A stretch of DNA of 64,000 nucleotides from Amphritea atlantica (GTDB lineage: Bacteria > Pseudomonadota > Gammaproteobacteria > Pseudomonadales > Balneatricaceae), in the NCBI RefSeq assembly GCF_018860855.1, contig NZ_JAHKQE010000002.1:43705-107704 (forward strand). Reading direction: 5' to 3'. The stretch's first letter is position 1, and each line of letters starts with the position of its first letter. Under the pieces are notes generated by a model that made no database searches, was not told the origin of the DNA, and was given only the letters and a program-made list of their open reading frames with translations. This document shows positions 1 through 9,073 of the stretch, piece by piece. The position numbers were made by a program, and so were the translations under genes.

Positions 1-65
1 AAGTGAAAAAGTTAATATTTGACTAAAAATATTCATATCCCTTTCACAACTCAGATTCTCGTCCC

Positions 66-1133
66 TTAATTCATCCCCAAACGGTACTTCTCGCCGTAGG
101 TTTCACTGCGGCGGTATTCACCCGGTGTCATGCCGGTCCACTTTTTAAATGAACGGAAAAACGCCGAGGGCTCATCAAAGCCCATTAGTGCGGCGACATC
201 ATTGATCGATAGCTGGGGCGAGTCCATATAATTGATCGCTGCTTTCTTGCGGCAATCATCCTTTATCTTCTGATAAGAACTGTTCTCATCGGCTAATCGA
301 CGACGCAGGGTCGACACTGACATATTCAGTTTAAAGGCCACCTCCTCTGCCCCAGGCAGCTCTCGGCTGAAATCTTTACCCAGCATTACCTTAACTTGAG
401 AACGTAGGCTTTGATCGTTATCCACCATCACAATTAACTGATAAGGCGCCGTTTGCAGAAAAGCTCTCAGGCTTTCATCATTCTGAATAATGGGATAATC
501 CAAATAACGAGCGGGGAACACGATGGCATTATCATGCTGATCAAATTTAACCTCCGACTGAAACAGTGTCTCATAATGATAACTGTCCTCCTGCCGTGGA
601 AAGGTGAAATACGCCGCTTTCAAATCCAGTCGGGAACCAATCAACCAACTGATAAAATGGTGCCACATGGATAACCCTGTCCGAACGACGCCAGCAGGTT
701 CATTCTCTAATAACTCCCGTACTTCTTCAGCAGGTACCGAACTGACCGGTGCAAAAGAAAGCTTTGCATAGCGCCCTTTGCGCACCAATAAGGGCTTCAC
801 TTTAGTGCCTCGGCAGATTTCATAAAAAGCACTACTGCGATAGATCGCCTTCTCTAAAGTCGAGCAATGAATAATCGCATGGCACATCATGCGAAACGTA
901 CCATTGGGTACCCGTCCGCCCGAGACCATCCCGAATGATTCGTCTTGCGCCGTCCACATAATACGCTGATAGAGTTGACCGAATTTGACAGCAGAAAACT
1001 CTGTTCTTTGCTCAATTTCAGTAGGATCTATGCCGACTTCGGCCAAAAGCTCATCTAGGTTGTAGCCCTGTTTCTCTACCTGAGAAAGCAGATACCGGAC
1101 ATAACCGGTTGGAACTGTGATGGTTTTTTCCAT
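66..1133 (-). CDS. AraC-family transcriptional regulator (arabinose-binding-like N domain)
   Basis: Cytoplasmic DNA-binding regulator of 355 residues. The N-terminal two thirds resemble the ligand-binding domain of the OruR/ArcR-type AraC subgroup. The last 100 residues form the double helix-turn-helix: a first helix pair around residues 262-280 (EEVAFKLNMSVSTLRRRL) and a second around 308-340 (SINDVAALMGFDEPSAFFR, then GMTPGEYR), which is the classical AraC signature. Start ATG is preceded by an AGAAGAAAG ribosome site. It is transcribed away from the DUF1302/DUF1329 pair across a 289-bp gap, so I infer that it controls that pair in response to a hydrophobic carbon source; the ligand is unknown. 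The family call is firm and the target is inference. Confidence 0.93.
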   Translation of the reverse strand: MEKTITVPTGYVRYLLSQVEKQGYNLDELLAEVGIDPTEIEQRTEFSAVKFGQLYQRIMWTAQDESFGMVSGGRVPNGTFRMMCHAIIHCSTLEKAIYRSSAFYEICRGTKVKPLLVRKGRYAKLSFAPVSSVPAEEVRELLENEPAGVVRTGLSMWHHFISWLIGSRLDLKAAYFTFPRQEDSYHYETLFQSEVKFDQHDNAIVFPARYLDYPIIQNDESLRAFLQTAPYQLIVMVDNDQSLRSQVKVMLGKDFSRELPGAEEVAFKLNMSVSTLRRRLADENSSYQKIKDDCRKKAAINYMDSPQLSINDVAALMGFDEPSAFFRSFKKWTGMTPGEYRRSETYGEKYRLGMN

Positions 1134-1228
1134 CTTTCTTCTCTTCTTTTCTCTTACTTTCTTTAATGTTACAAAATATAGAAACGATTGGTTTAACTTA
1201 TATCATGAAAAGCCGAAAAAAAAGTCGA

Positions 1229-1254
1229 GACATTTTTTGTCAGTGATAATGACA
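1229..1254. promoter_or_regulatory. Overlapping inverted repeats, candidate operator
   Basis: In the divergent gap between the AraC-type gene and the DUF1302 gene, GACA (1229-1232) and TGTC (1238-1241) form one small inverted repeat, and TGTCA (1238-1242) with TGACA (1250-1254) forms a second that shares its arm. The position suits a regulator binding site. No known consensus is matched, so this is a suggestion only. The rest of the gap (1134-1422) is AT-rich without a gene. Confidence 0.3.
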
Positions 1255-1422
1255 GCTATTGTTATTGAGAAGATAAGCACGAATGATGGATGATTTAAGC
1301 TGCCTTATTCAGATCATGCGAGCCGCAGGACTATAAACCTGATTAGTAGGCTGGCTAATATCCCGCATAAACGGGTCTGGCTGAACAAACAAAAATAACA
1401 AGCTACCGAAAAGGTGTAACAC

Positions 1423-3231
1423 ATGGCAAAGAGATCAACGCCTGCCTTATGGCAAACCATACCTGCGCGTAACAAACTCGCACAGAGTATCACCCTCTCA
1501 ATATTAGCAACAACCCTCGCCAGCCCAGCGATGGCGGTCGAATTCAACCTTGGGGAGATAGAAGGACGCTTTGACTCCCAGCTATCCCTTGGTTCCAGTT
1601 GGCGCTTAAATGACGCTGATGAGAGCTTGATATCCACAGCGAACGGCGGTACCAGCGCGGGTTCTGGTTCTTATGATGACGCGAACCTTAACTTTAAAAA
1701 AGGCGACTCATTCTCTACCGTCTTCAAGGGCGTCCATGATTTAGAGTTACGCAAAGATAATATTGGCTTATTTGTTCGAGGAAAGTACTGGTTCGACACA
1801 GAGCTCGAGAACGGCAATCGCTCCCATGGTAATACGGTCAATGGCTATTCATCCGATGACTCATTAAGTGATGATGGCTTTAATGACTATGCCAAATTTT
1901 CTGGCGCAGAAATTCTCGATGCCTATGTCTTTGGCTCATTTTCAGTCAACGAGCAACCATTAGATGTAAGACTGGGCCGACAGGTTGTTAACTGGGGCGA
2001 AAGCACTTTTATTCAAGGCGGTCTGAACTCAATTAACCCAATCGATGTCAGTGCAATACGCCGTGCAGGCGTAGAGGTTAAAGAAGCCCTGCTACCAACC
2101 AATATGGCATTTGCCTCGCTGGGGCTCACCGATAATTTAAGTGTCGAAGGTTTTTATCAACTAACATGGGAAGCAACGGCTATTGATGGTTGCGGTACCT
2201 ACTTTTCTAACAACGACTTTGGTGCTGAAGGTTGTGATGGTATTCGTATCAATTCAGCCTTAATTCCGCCGACTCAACAAGCAGATGCCGCTTACTTTGA
2301 TACTGCGGGGGGGCTCTTTGTTATAAACCGTAATGACGACGGTCGCCGCGAAGCCGATGACAATGGACAGTTTGGTTTGGCATTTAGATATTACGCCGAA
2401 GAACTCAACAGCACCGAGTTTGGTCTTTACTACGCTAACTATCATAGCCGACTACCCATTTCTAGCGGTGTAAAATACACAGCAGGCGGAGTCCCTGGCG
2501 TCTTTACCTCTGAATATTTTATTGAGTATCCTGAAGACACTCAAATGCTAGGTCTCAGCTTTAACACCACGGTTGGTACGGTCGCTTGGTCTGGGGAAAT
2601 AACGCATAAAATCGATGTCCCCGTTCAAATTAATGGACCACTGCTTGTCTCTGCCATCCTAACTGAAGGGCTAGGTATGAGTAGTGGTAATGCAGCAGCA
2701 GACAACCTAATCGCCAGCTCAGCCGTTGGAGGAGATGTTCACGGATACACCATGTTCGATGTCACTCAGGTGCAGACTAGCCTGTTACAGTTTTTTGATA
2801 ACACCATGGGAGCTAGCCGTTTAACGTTGATCGGCGAACTCGGCTGGACACACATTAACGACTTCGATGAAGGCGCTAATGCACTCAAATATGGTCGCCA
2901 CGGCACCTTTGGATATGCCGCAGGTGAAACCGATGGTTTTGTTACTCAGGACTCTTATGGCTATGTCGTCCGTGCCAGTCTCAACTACCCTAACGCCTTT
3001 GCCGGTATCAATTTAACCCCTCAACTTAGCCTCAAACATGGCCTTGGAGGTAATGGACCAGAACCAGGCGCCGCCTTCAGGGAAGACGAAAAAGTAGCTA
3101 CACTTAGCCTAACTGCCGATTACCTTAATAAATATCAGGTACAAATGGGCTATACCAACTTCTTTGGCGGTGACTACAACGCCATTAGTGATCGCGATTT
3201 TCTTTCTCTCAGTGCATCGATCTCTTTCTAA
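1423..3231 (+). CDS. DUF1302 family outer-membrane-type protein
   Basis: A 602-residue exported protein of the DUF1302 family. A signal peptide of about 38 residues ends in ASPAMA before VEFN. The mature part is rich in aromatic/glycine alternating strands and closes with a phenylalanine (SLSASISF), the usual C-terminal end of an outer-membrane beta-barrel. The motif LGRQVVNWGES is typical of the family. The start is chosen by the AAGGTG ribosome site at about 1411. The DUF1329 gene follows after 27 bp, so the two are co-transcribed. Members occur beside DUF1329, RND (MMPL) and YCF48 genes in bacteria growing on lipids, steroids or polyesters. The biochemical role is not established; uptake or handling of hydrophobic substrates is inference. 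Confidence 0.9.
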   Translation: MAKRSTPALWQTIPARNKLAQSITLSILATTLASPAMAVEFNLGEIEGRFDSQLSLGSSWRLNDADESLISTANGGTSAGSGSYDDANLNFKKGDSFSTVFKGVHDLELRKDNIGLFVRGKYWFDTELENGNRSHGNTVNGYSSDDSLSDDGFNDYAKFSGAEILDAYVFGSFSVNEQPLDVRLGRQVVNWGESTFIQGGLNSINPIDVSAIRRAGVEVKEALLPTNMAFASLGLTDNLSVEGFYQLTWEATAIDGCGTYFSNNDFGAEGCDGIRINSALIPPTQQADAAYFDTAGGLFVINRNDDGRREADDNGQFGLAFRYYAEELNSTEFGLYYANYHSRLPISSGVKYTAGGVPGVFTSEYFIEYPEDTQMLGLSFNTTVGTVAWSGEITHKIDVPVQINGPLLVSAILTEGLGMSSGNAAADNLIASSAVGGDVHGYTMFDVTQVQTSLLQFFDNTMGASRLTLIGELGWTHINDFDEGANALKYGRHGTFGYAAGETDGFVTQDSYGYVVRASLNYPNAFAGINLTPQLSLKHGLGGNGPEPGAAFREDEKVATLSLTADYLNKYQVQMGYTNFFGGDYNAISDRDFLSLSASISF

Positions 3232-3258
3232 GAGTTAAGGAAAATAGGAGAATTTATT

Positions 3259-4611
3259 ATGACGTTTAAATCAACGGCACTGATCCTTGGCTCAGTAATG
3301 GGCTTGAGTTTTAGCTTGCAAACAATCGCAGCAGTTTCCGACGCTGAAGCCGCCAAACTCGGCACGACATTGACCCCACTAGGGGGTGAGATGGCAGGTA
3401 ATGCGGACGGCACTATTCCCGCATGGAAAGGTGGTTTACCGGCTGGAGGGGAGCGTTTTAAAGACCCCTATGCAGGCGAACAACCGCTCATGACGATTAC
3501 CGCTGCCAATGCCGCCGAGTACCAGCAGCACCTCACGCCTGGCCAACAGGCGATGTTTGCCAAATATCCGGACACCTTCCGGATGAACATCTATCCGACC
3601 CACCGCAGTGCCTCACTGCCGGCGGTTCAGTATGAGAATGCGCGTAATAATGCGGTCAATTCAGAACTGACCGACAACGGCAACGGCTTGAGTAGTAATA
3701 CTCTGGAAGGTATCCCCTTCCCGATTCCGGGTAATGGCCTAGAAGCGATCTGGAACCATATGTCACGCTACCGTGGCGGCGCACTTGAGCGAACCTTTGT
3801 GCAGGTACCCGTGCATGAAAACGGTAACTTCGTGCCGGTCAAAATCACCGAGAAGATGTCATGGCCTAACTACCTCAAAGAGGGTCGCACCGAACAGGAT
3901 GACAATATTCTCTTTTACTTCGTGCAACAGATTAAGGCACCTGCCCGTTTAACGGGCAACGTGCTACTGGTACATGAGGCACAAAACCAGATAGCCAAAC
4001 CGCGTCAGGCGTGGATCTATAACGCAGGGCAGCGTCGTGTTCGTCGGGCACCACAGATTGCCTATGATGCACCGGGCACGGCATCTGATGGACAGCGGAC
4101 CTCCGATAACCTCGACCTGTTTAACGGCGCACCGGATCTATACGACTGGAAACTGGCGGGTAAAGAAGAGATCTACATCCCTTACAACAGTTACAAACTG
4201 GCTGACCGTGGACTGAAATACACCGATATTCTACAAAAGGGCCATATGAACCCAGATTACGGCCGCTATGAGCTGCACCGCGTCTGGAAAGTGGAAGCAA
4301 CCTTGAAAGAAGGTGCTCGACATATCTACGCTAAACGGGTGTTCTATATTGATGAAGACACTTGGCAAGCAGCGATTGTTGATCACTACGATGGCCGTGG
4401 CCAGCTGTGGCGTGTCGGTGAAGCACATCAGATGCAGTATCAGGACGCACAAGTGCCTTGGCTAACCGCTGAAGCCCTGTATGACCTGCAATCTGGACGT
4501 TACCTAGTGGGTAGTCTGACCAATGAAGAGGGCGACGGTTTCGACTTTAACGCGCGCTTTAAGCACAGTGACTTTACCCCACAGGCGATCCGTCGTATGG
4601 GTATTCGTTAA
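3259..4611 (+). CDS. DUF1329 family periplasmic/outer-membrane protein
   Basis: A 450-residue protein with a cleavable signal peptide (about residues 1-25, ending QTIAA) and a mature domain of the DUF1329 family, whose fold is related to LolB/LolA lipoprotein carriers. The N-terminal segment AAKLGTTLTPLGGEMAGN and the NADGTIPAW stretch are typical. AGGAG stands 8 bp before the ATG. It lies directly behind the DUF1302 gene and is followed by a rho-independent terminator, so the pair forms a closed operon. I infer that it ferries a lipid-like ligand across the periplasm to or from the DUF1302 barrel; no direct evidence is visible in sequence. Confidence 0.9.
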   Translation: MTFKSTALILGSVMGLSFSLQTIAAVSDAEAAKLGTTLTPLGGEMAGNADGTIPAWKGGLPAGGERFKDPYAGEQPLMTITAANAAEYQQHLTPGQQAMFAKYPDTFRMNIYPTHRSASLPAVQYENARNNAVNSELTDNGNGLSSNTLEGIPFPIPGNGLEAIWNHMSRYRGGALERTFVQVPVHENGNFVPVKITEKMSWPNYLKEGRTEQDDNILFYFVQQIKAPARLTGNVLLVHEAQNQIAKPRQAWIYNAGQRRVRRAPQIAYDAPGTASDGQRTSDNLDLFNGAPDLYDWKLAGKEEIYIPYNSYKLADRGLKYTDILQKGHMNPDYGRYELHRVWKVEATLKEGARHIYAKRVFYIDEDTWQAAIVDHYDGRGQLWRVGEAHQMQYQDAQVPWLTAEALYDLQSGRYLVGSLTNEEGDGFDFNARFKHSDFTPQAIRRMGIR

Positions 4612-4641
4612 GCATCGGCAACAATCTTGCTGATCAAACCA

Positions 4642-4670
4642 TAAAGGAGCCTCCGGCTCCTTTATTTTAT
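4642..4670 (+). terminator. Rho-independent terminator of the DUF1302-DUF1329 operon
   Basis: Stem AAAGGAGCC / GGCTCCTTT with a short loop, followed by ATTTTAT. It lies 30 bp after the DUF1329 stop. Confidence 0.85.
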
Positions 4671-4745
4671 CTAAAAAACATTCAAACACCGCCAATAAAC
4701 CGCTACTAACCTGTTGATTAACGATATTCTAAACGGGTTCAACGA

Positions 4746-4958
4746 TCAGTGATGGCCAATACGAGCCTGAACCGCGGCGGCTGTTCTTGCTCCCTGCTGC
4801 CAAGCGACTAAAGCCTCTTCACAACCACTACACACACCGACTTTTAACTCCCGATCAACAATAACCCAGGTGCATTTTCCATCTTCAGTGTCACAACTAT
4901 GATGATCATCACAGCCACAGCCGATACAATGCGCCAGCACTAACTCATTTTGCTCCAT
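4746..4958 (-). CDS. Small cysteine-rich metal-binding protein
   Basis: A 70-residue protein with CIGCGC near residue 11, then HHSC, GKCTW and CSGC, seven cysteines plus paired histidines in the first 45 residues. The pattern C-x2-CGC-(x)n-C-(x)n-C-x-W-(x)n-C-x2-C recurs in small bacterial and phage proteins and suggests zinc or Fe-S binding. A GGGAG ribosome site precedes the ATG, which supports a real gene. It stands alone between converging/diverging neighbours, and no function can be assigned. Confidence 0.75.
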   Translation of the reverse strand: MEQNELVLAHCIGCGCDDHHSCDTEDGKCTWVIVDRELKVGVCSGCEEALVAWQQGARTAAAVQARIGHH

Positions 4959-5139
4959 AAATATCTCCCTCGTTATCGGTTTTATCCTTAATGACAGGCG
5001 ATAAATAATAGATCACTTTATGCCACCGTGCCGTTCAACTAAGTGGTTAGCATGAAACAAGTGCTATGAGAGAGATGAGTTAAGCCTTTTATTGTTTCAA
5101 CCCCGTGGCTGTACGCCTGATTTTTTGGAGAATCATTTT

Positions 5140-5895
5140 TTGAGCACCCTGCAGGGAACAGAGATCACCCGCAATTTTGATGAGTATGGCCCGATTTATG
5201 TCTATGACGACGGCCCTTACCGCTACATGAGCTTTGGCTCTGGAGGCGAACAGAGCCGTATCGATCGCACTCGTCCGGAATATCCGGTATATCAGTATTT
5301 ACAGGTCATGCTGTTAGGTTTGCTATATCAACCGGCACCGCAACAGGCATTGATGTTAGGCCTAGGTGGCGGTTCATTAGTGCATGCCCTGCTGAGTTAC
5401 GCCGATGACCTTCACATCAATGTAGCTGAACTCAGACCCCAAGTGCTGACCACCGCGATTGAATACTTTCAGTTACCGGACACCCCGAGGTTAACGGTGA
5501 CGATCTCTGATGCGATGGACTATCTCTGCCAAAGCCACACCTCAGTGGATCTAATCTTTACCGATCTATTCAGTGATACGGGAATGCAACAGCAACAACT
5601 GCAAAAAGAGTATCTTGAGCAGTGTTACCGCTTGTTGAGCGATCAAGGAGTATTAGTTTTAAATCTGTGGGATGAAGGCCACGGCTACCACCCCCGCGCC
5701 AATCAGCAACTATCTGATCTATTCGGTGATAACTGGCTTTGCTCTACTGTCGACAGCGGCAATCTGATCGCTTTTGCATTTAAAGGTGGCAAGCCCGAAT
5801 CGAACCCTCGCGCCCTACTCAACGGCGCGAAAAAGCTGGAAAAACGGCTCGGGTTTCCAGCACGAAAGTTATTAAACCGGATACGGGAATCATGA
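5140..5895 (+). CDS. Spermidine synthase-like SAM-dependent methyltransferase fold protein
   Basis: A Rossmann-fold protein of the spermidine-synthase superfamily. Visible features are DEYGPIYVYDDG at the N-terminus, a glycine-rich AdoMet-binding loop MLGLGGGSLVHAL, an acidic residue after strand 2 (VAELRP), and DLIFTDLF. I prefer the TTG at 5140 because GGAG lies 9 bp before it and the family usually begins just before this motif. An upstream in-frame TTG at 5092 would add 16 residues but has only a distant GAGAGAG. About 251 residues, shorter than true SpeE. Polyamine synthase, methyltransferase or another aminopropyl-transfer role cannot be separated by eye. Confidence 0.82.
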   Translation: MSTLQGTEITRNFDEYGPIYVYDDGPYRYMSFGSGGEQSRIDRTRPEYPVYQYLQVMLLGLLYQPAPQQALMLGLGGGSLVHALLSYADDLHINVAELRPQVLTTAIEYFQLPDTPRLTVTISDAMDYLCQSHTSVDLIFTDLFSDTGMQQQQLQKEYLEQCYRLLSDQGVLVLNLWDEGHGYHPRANQQLSDLFGDNWLCSTVDSGNLIAFAFKGGKPESNPRALLNGAKKLEKRLGFPARKLLNRIRES

Positions 5896-5967
5896 TCGCT
5901 GGGCGATTGAAAAGAAATCCACCACTAAGGGTTAATTTCCCCGCATAATACTGGGATAATCTTCGAC

Positions 5968-5992
5968 TATACTATTTGTTATTTCTGAGAGA
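5968..5992 (+). promoter_or_regulatory. luxS -10 element and ribosome binding site
   Basis: TATACT at 5968-5973 is a good -10 with only a weak -35 upstream. GAGAGA at 5987-5992 stands 7 bp before the ATG at 6000. The -10 position excludes the longer in-frame start at 5976 and supports the canonical LuxS start. Confidence 0.5.
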
Positions 5993-5999
5993 TTTACAC

Positions 6000-6512
6000 A
6001 TGCCTCTGCTAGATAGCTTTACTGTTGATCACACCCGTATGAATGCGCCAGCGGTTCGTGTTGCTAAGAATATGACCACCCCCCATGGCGACACCATCAC
6101 TGTTTTTGATCTGCGTTTCTGCCGTCCCAACGAAGAGATACTCAGCGAAAAAGGCATTCACACTCTTGAGCACCTGTTTGCTGGTTTTATGCGTAACCAC
6201 CTAAACGGTGATGGCGTCGAGATTATCGACATCTCACCTATGGGCTGCCGCACCGGTTTCTACATGAGCCTGATCGGCACACCTGAAGAGCAAAAAGTCG
6301 CCAACGCTTGGTTGGAATCGATGGACGATGTCTTGCATGTCGAACAGCAAAATCAGATCCCTGAGCTGAACGAATACCAGTGCGGTACCTACCATATGCA
6401 CTCACTGGACGAAGCTAAAGCGATTGCTGATAACATTCGTCATCGTGGCGTCGGCGTTAACAGCAACGACGAATTGAAACTGGACCCTGAGTTCCTAGAA
6501 ACCCATTCCTAA
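6000..6512 (+). CDS. luxS: S-ribosylhomocysteine lyase LuxS
   Basis: Converts S-ribosylhomocysteine to homocysteine and DPD, the precursor of autoinducer-2, in the activated methyl cycle. The protein is 170 residues, the normal length, and begins [14 protein letters not shown] as in enteric LuxS. The iron/zinc ligands are His54, His58 (HTLEH with Glu57) and Cys128 (YQCGTY), and the catalytic Cys83 is present (SPMGCRTG), so an active enzyme is expected. The gene is monocistronic, with its own -10 and a strong terminator. No lsr or luxPQ genes are in the window, so whether AI-2 is used for signalling or only as a by-product cannot be told. Confidence 0.98.
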   Translation: MPLLDSFTVDHTRMNAPAVRVAKNMTTPHGDTITVFDLRFCRPNEEILSEKGIHTLEHLFAGFMRNHLNGDGVEIIDISPMGCRTGFYMSLIGTPEEQKVANAWLESMDDVLHVEQQNQIPELNEYQCGTYHMHSLDEAKAIADNIRHRGVGVNSNDELKLDPEFLETHS

Positions 6513-6534
6513 TCAAATCGATACCTGATTCAGT

Positions 6535-6568
6535 AACGGAGCCAGAGTGATCAGGCTCCGTTTTTATT
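6535..6568 (+). terminator. Rho-independent terminator of luxS
   Basis: AACGGAGCC and GGCTCCGTT flank a short loop, followed by TTTATTTT. Confidence 0.85.
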
Positions 6569-6589
6569 TTACCTAGAGGCACAACCCCC

Positions 6590-7426
6590 ATGGCAATGAT
6601 CGGCCGGTTCAATAATCTGGAAGTGGTCAAACAAGTTAAGTTCGGCGTCTATCTTGATGCCGAAGAGCTTGGTGAAATTCTGCTACCTCAACGCTATGTA
6701 CCAGAAAACACGCAACCAGGTGACCGGTTAGAGGTCTTTATCTATCGCGATTCCGATGATCTATTGATCGCCACCACTGAAACGCCTAAAGCGCAGATCG
6801 GCGAGTTCGCCTGCCTTAAGGTTGTCGATCTCAACCGTACCGGCGCATTCTTTGATTGGGGTCTTCCCAAAGATCTACTGGTACCGTTTAGCGAGCAGAA
6901 AAAAACGGTTGAAAAAGATCAGGAACAGATCGTGTACCTCTATCTGGATCAGGAAACCGATCGCATCGCCGGTTCAACCAAGCTGAATAAATTTCTCGAT
7001 AGCTACCCCCATAACTACGAGAAAGGCCAACAGGTCGACCTGATCATCGAAGAACACACCCATATTGGCTATAAAGCGATCATTAATGGCCAGCACTGGG
7101 GCGTAATATACGATGATGATGTGTTCAAACCGGTACGCTACGGCCAACGGATGAAAGGCTTTATCAAGCTGGTGCGCCCCGATGGCAAGATCAATCTAAG
7201 CCTACAACAACTGGGTTATGGTAAAACCGATGATCTCGGCAAGCGTATTCTGCACCTGTTAGAAGACCATGACGGCTTTATTGCAGCGAATGATAAAACC
7301 TCACCGGAAGAGATCAAACGACTGTTCAGCTGTAGTAAAAAAGCCTTTAAATTATCGATCGGTCGTCTATATAAAGAACGGAAAATCGCTATCGAAGAGA
7401 ACGGCATCCGCCTCCTCACGAAATAA
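6590..7426 (+). CDS. CvfB/YitL-family S1-like RNA-binding protein
   Basis: A 278-residue cytoplasmic protein of the CvfB family. It has tandem S1-like OB folds (IGEFACLKVVDLNRTGAFFDWG near residues 78-100, later LIIEEHTHIGYKAIING and GFIKLVRPDGKINLSL) and ends in a winged helix (SPEEIKRLFSCSKKAFKLSIG...). In Staphylococcus CvfB is an RNA-binding virulence regulator; in gammaproteobacteria the role is poorly known. AGAGG lies 12 bp before the chosen ATG; an ATG two codons downstream is also possible. It is separated from luxS by a terminator, so it is expressed on its own. Confidence 0.92.
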   Translation: MAMIGRFNNLEVVKQVKFGVYLDAEELGEILLPQRYVPENTQPGDRLEVFIYRDSDDLLIATTETPKAQIGEFACLKVVDLNRTGAFFDWGLPKDLLVPFSEQKKTVEKDQEQIVYLYLDQETDRIAGSTKLNKFLDSYPHNYEKGQQVDLIIEEHTHIGYKAIINGQHWGVIYDDDVFKPVRYGQRMKGFIKLVRPDGKINLSLQQLGYGKTDDLGKRILHLLEDHDGFIAANDKTSPEEIKRLFSCSKKAFKLSIGRLYKERKIAIEENGIRLLTK

Positions 7427-7532
7427 CCCCGCCATAACCCGATGCCATAAGGGTCTGCGCTTTCGGTGCAGCCCCTTACCATATACAGGAAAACCCTGAT
7501 AAACTAGTGCCTTTCTCCAAGGACATAACACT

Positions 7533-8594
7533 ATGACTCAGGCCCTGATTATTGCCTCCGCTAAAACTGTCGATAACCACGGCTCGTTACAGCACTGTTT
7601 AGCCCAAGAAGCCACCCTAAAACAGCAGGGACTCCGCTTAACTGAGCTGGTGATCGATCCTCTCAGCACCCCTTGGCACAGCGAACTACTCCCTAATCAT
7701 TACCGCAGCGGCTGCGGACCCATTGAAGCGCTAGCGGACGCTAAACGGCTCATTAACAGCGGTGCGACCGATGCCGTCGTGATCAGCGGCACTGATAACT
7801 TGCGCAGTGGCTATGATCGCCAAGAACGACTCGATCTGATGGCCGTCTACGGTAATGACTATCCGCTGACACAAGCCTATAACGAACTGGCAGAACAGTT
7901 TATCCTGCGGCACAACAGTGACGCCGAGCAGTTTCGACAACTTGCCGATGATCTATTTGAAAACTATAAACGCCGTTTTCAAAGCCTGATAACAGGAGCA
8001 GCAACGGACCAACTACCGGATGAGCGCTGGTATAAACTGATTACACCACTGTTTCGTGGCGTCGATTGCGCTAACCCGCTAATCGACTTTAGTGGCCGCT
8101 TACTGATCGGCAACCCTGCGACCGCCGAAGCACTCAATACCCCTCACGCCATAGAGGTCGCAGCCGTCGGACTAGGCTGTCTGCGGGGGGATGGACAAGA
8201 ATATATCGAACAGATCGTCAGCTATGAGCATCTTAAAAGCGCCTATCAATCAGCCTGCCAGCAAGCTGATATAGACTTTGCTCAGCAATTTCGTGACGGG
8301 CTCGCCTTACTAGAGGTCTACACCTGCTACCCCGTTGTACCGATCGCCTTCTTGCTGGTCAGCGGACTCGTAGATAACTTAACGCAGCTACCGGCATTTC
8401 TCGAGCAACACCTAATCACCATTACCGGCGGCATGAACCTAGCCAAAGGCCCATGGAACAATCCCGCACTCAATGGACTCATCGAGATGCACCAACAGCT
8501 ACTAGCGAGTCCTACCCACTCACTCGGTGCCGTACATGGCAACGGCGGGTTGGGTTATAAACAGGGGGTCGCCCTGCTGAAAAAGCTCGCTTAA
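7533..8594 (+). CDS. Thiolase-superfamily protein, short and divergent
   Basis: A 353-residue protein that I place in the thiolase superfamily from its C-terminal half. LLEVYTCYP matches the cysteine-containing YSCFP region of acetyl-CoA acetyltransferase-like proteins, and GGMNLAKGPWNNPALNGLIE matches their GG(L/P)xxxGGPxNNY segment. A closing GAVHGNGGLGYKQGV is the usual GNGG motif. The N-terminal part (SGCGPIEALADAKRLI, then VISGTDNLRSGYDR) is only loosely thiolase-like and the total is shorter than the normal 390-500 residues. AAGGACA precedes the ATG. It is not linked to the fad genes further on. Substrate and activity are unknown; catalysis is not assured. Confidence 0.7.
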   Translation: MTQALIIASAKTVDNHGSLQHCLAQEATLKQQGLRLTELVIDPLSTPWHSELLPNHYRSGCGPIEALADAKRLINSGATDAVVISGTDNLRSGYDRQERLDLMAVYGNDYPLTQAYNELAEQFILRHNSDAEQFRQLADDLFENYKRRFQSLITGAATDQLPDERWYKLITPLFRGVDCANPLIDFSGRLLIGNPATAEALNTPHAIEVAAVGLGCLRGDGQEYIEQIVSYEHLKSAYQSACQQADIDFAQQFRDGLALLEVYTCYPVVPIAFLLVSGLVDNLTQLPAFLEQHLITITGGMNLAKGPWNNPALNGLIEMHQQLLASPTHSLGAVHGNGGLGYKQGVALLKKLA

Positions 8595-9060
8595 CTGCTA
8601 GCAGTTTAAACAGGCCGATTTATCACGACTATCAACCTACTATGATGGCCGAATACAAATTAAGATGATTATTCGGGGTCAATTCAACCTATTGGCCTGT
8701 GAATAACCTCATTCCTCCCATGATATCCACTCAAAGCTGTTTATATCCCTGTGAGTACTGTTGTATAACCCCCTCGAACATACCCACAGATCTTGGAAAA
8801 ATACTTCCTGTCGCCCCTTATCTTGCTCCTATGATTCATAGCTACCGCTATAAATGGCTTTTATTCACCGAAACCCTATGCCTCTGCGCCAATCACGAGG
8901 CCTTAACCCCCTAAACGGGGACAAACCATCCACACCATCATGTTATCCCCTTATTCTGTGGATATCCTATGGGAAAACCTTTGCATAGCCACTTAGAAAG
9001 CAGCTCAATAGCCCATTAACGCTAGTGTTTCAGAGGCGGGTTAGTTTATATGCAACAAAA
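8595..9060. other. Gene-free stretch before the sRNA locus
   Basis: About 470 bp without a convincing gene. CCGAATA (8649-8655) and TATTCGG (8670-8676) could form a hairpin after the thiolase-like gene but lack a T-run. A 71-codon frame at 8699-8914 has no ribosome site and no recognisable protein character. Confidence 0.5.
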
Positions 9061-9073
9061 TAACAAAAACTTA

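Noticed and set aside
453..674. Plus-strand frame inside the AraC-type gene
   Set aside because: Antisense to a well-supported family gene; no ribosome site or recognisable protein.
8699..8990. DnaA-box-like words (TGTGGATAT, TATCCAC) and a 71-codon frame
   Set aside because: The words are imperfect and unclustered, no replication genes adjoin, and the frame has no ribosome site or protein character.
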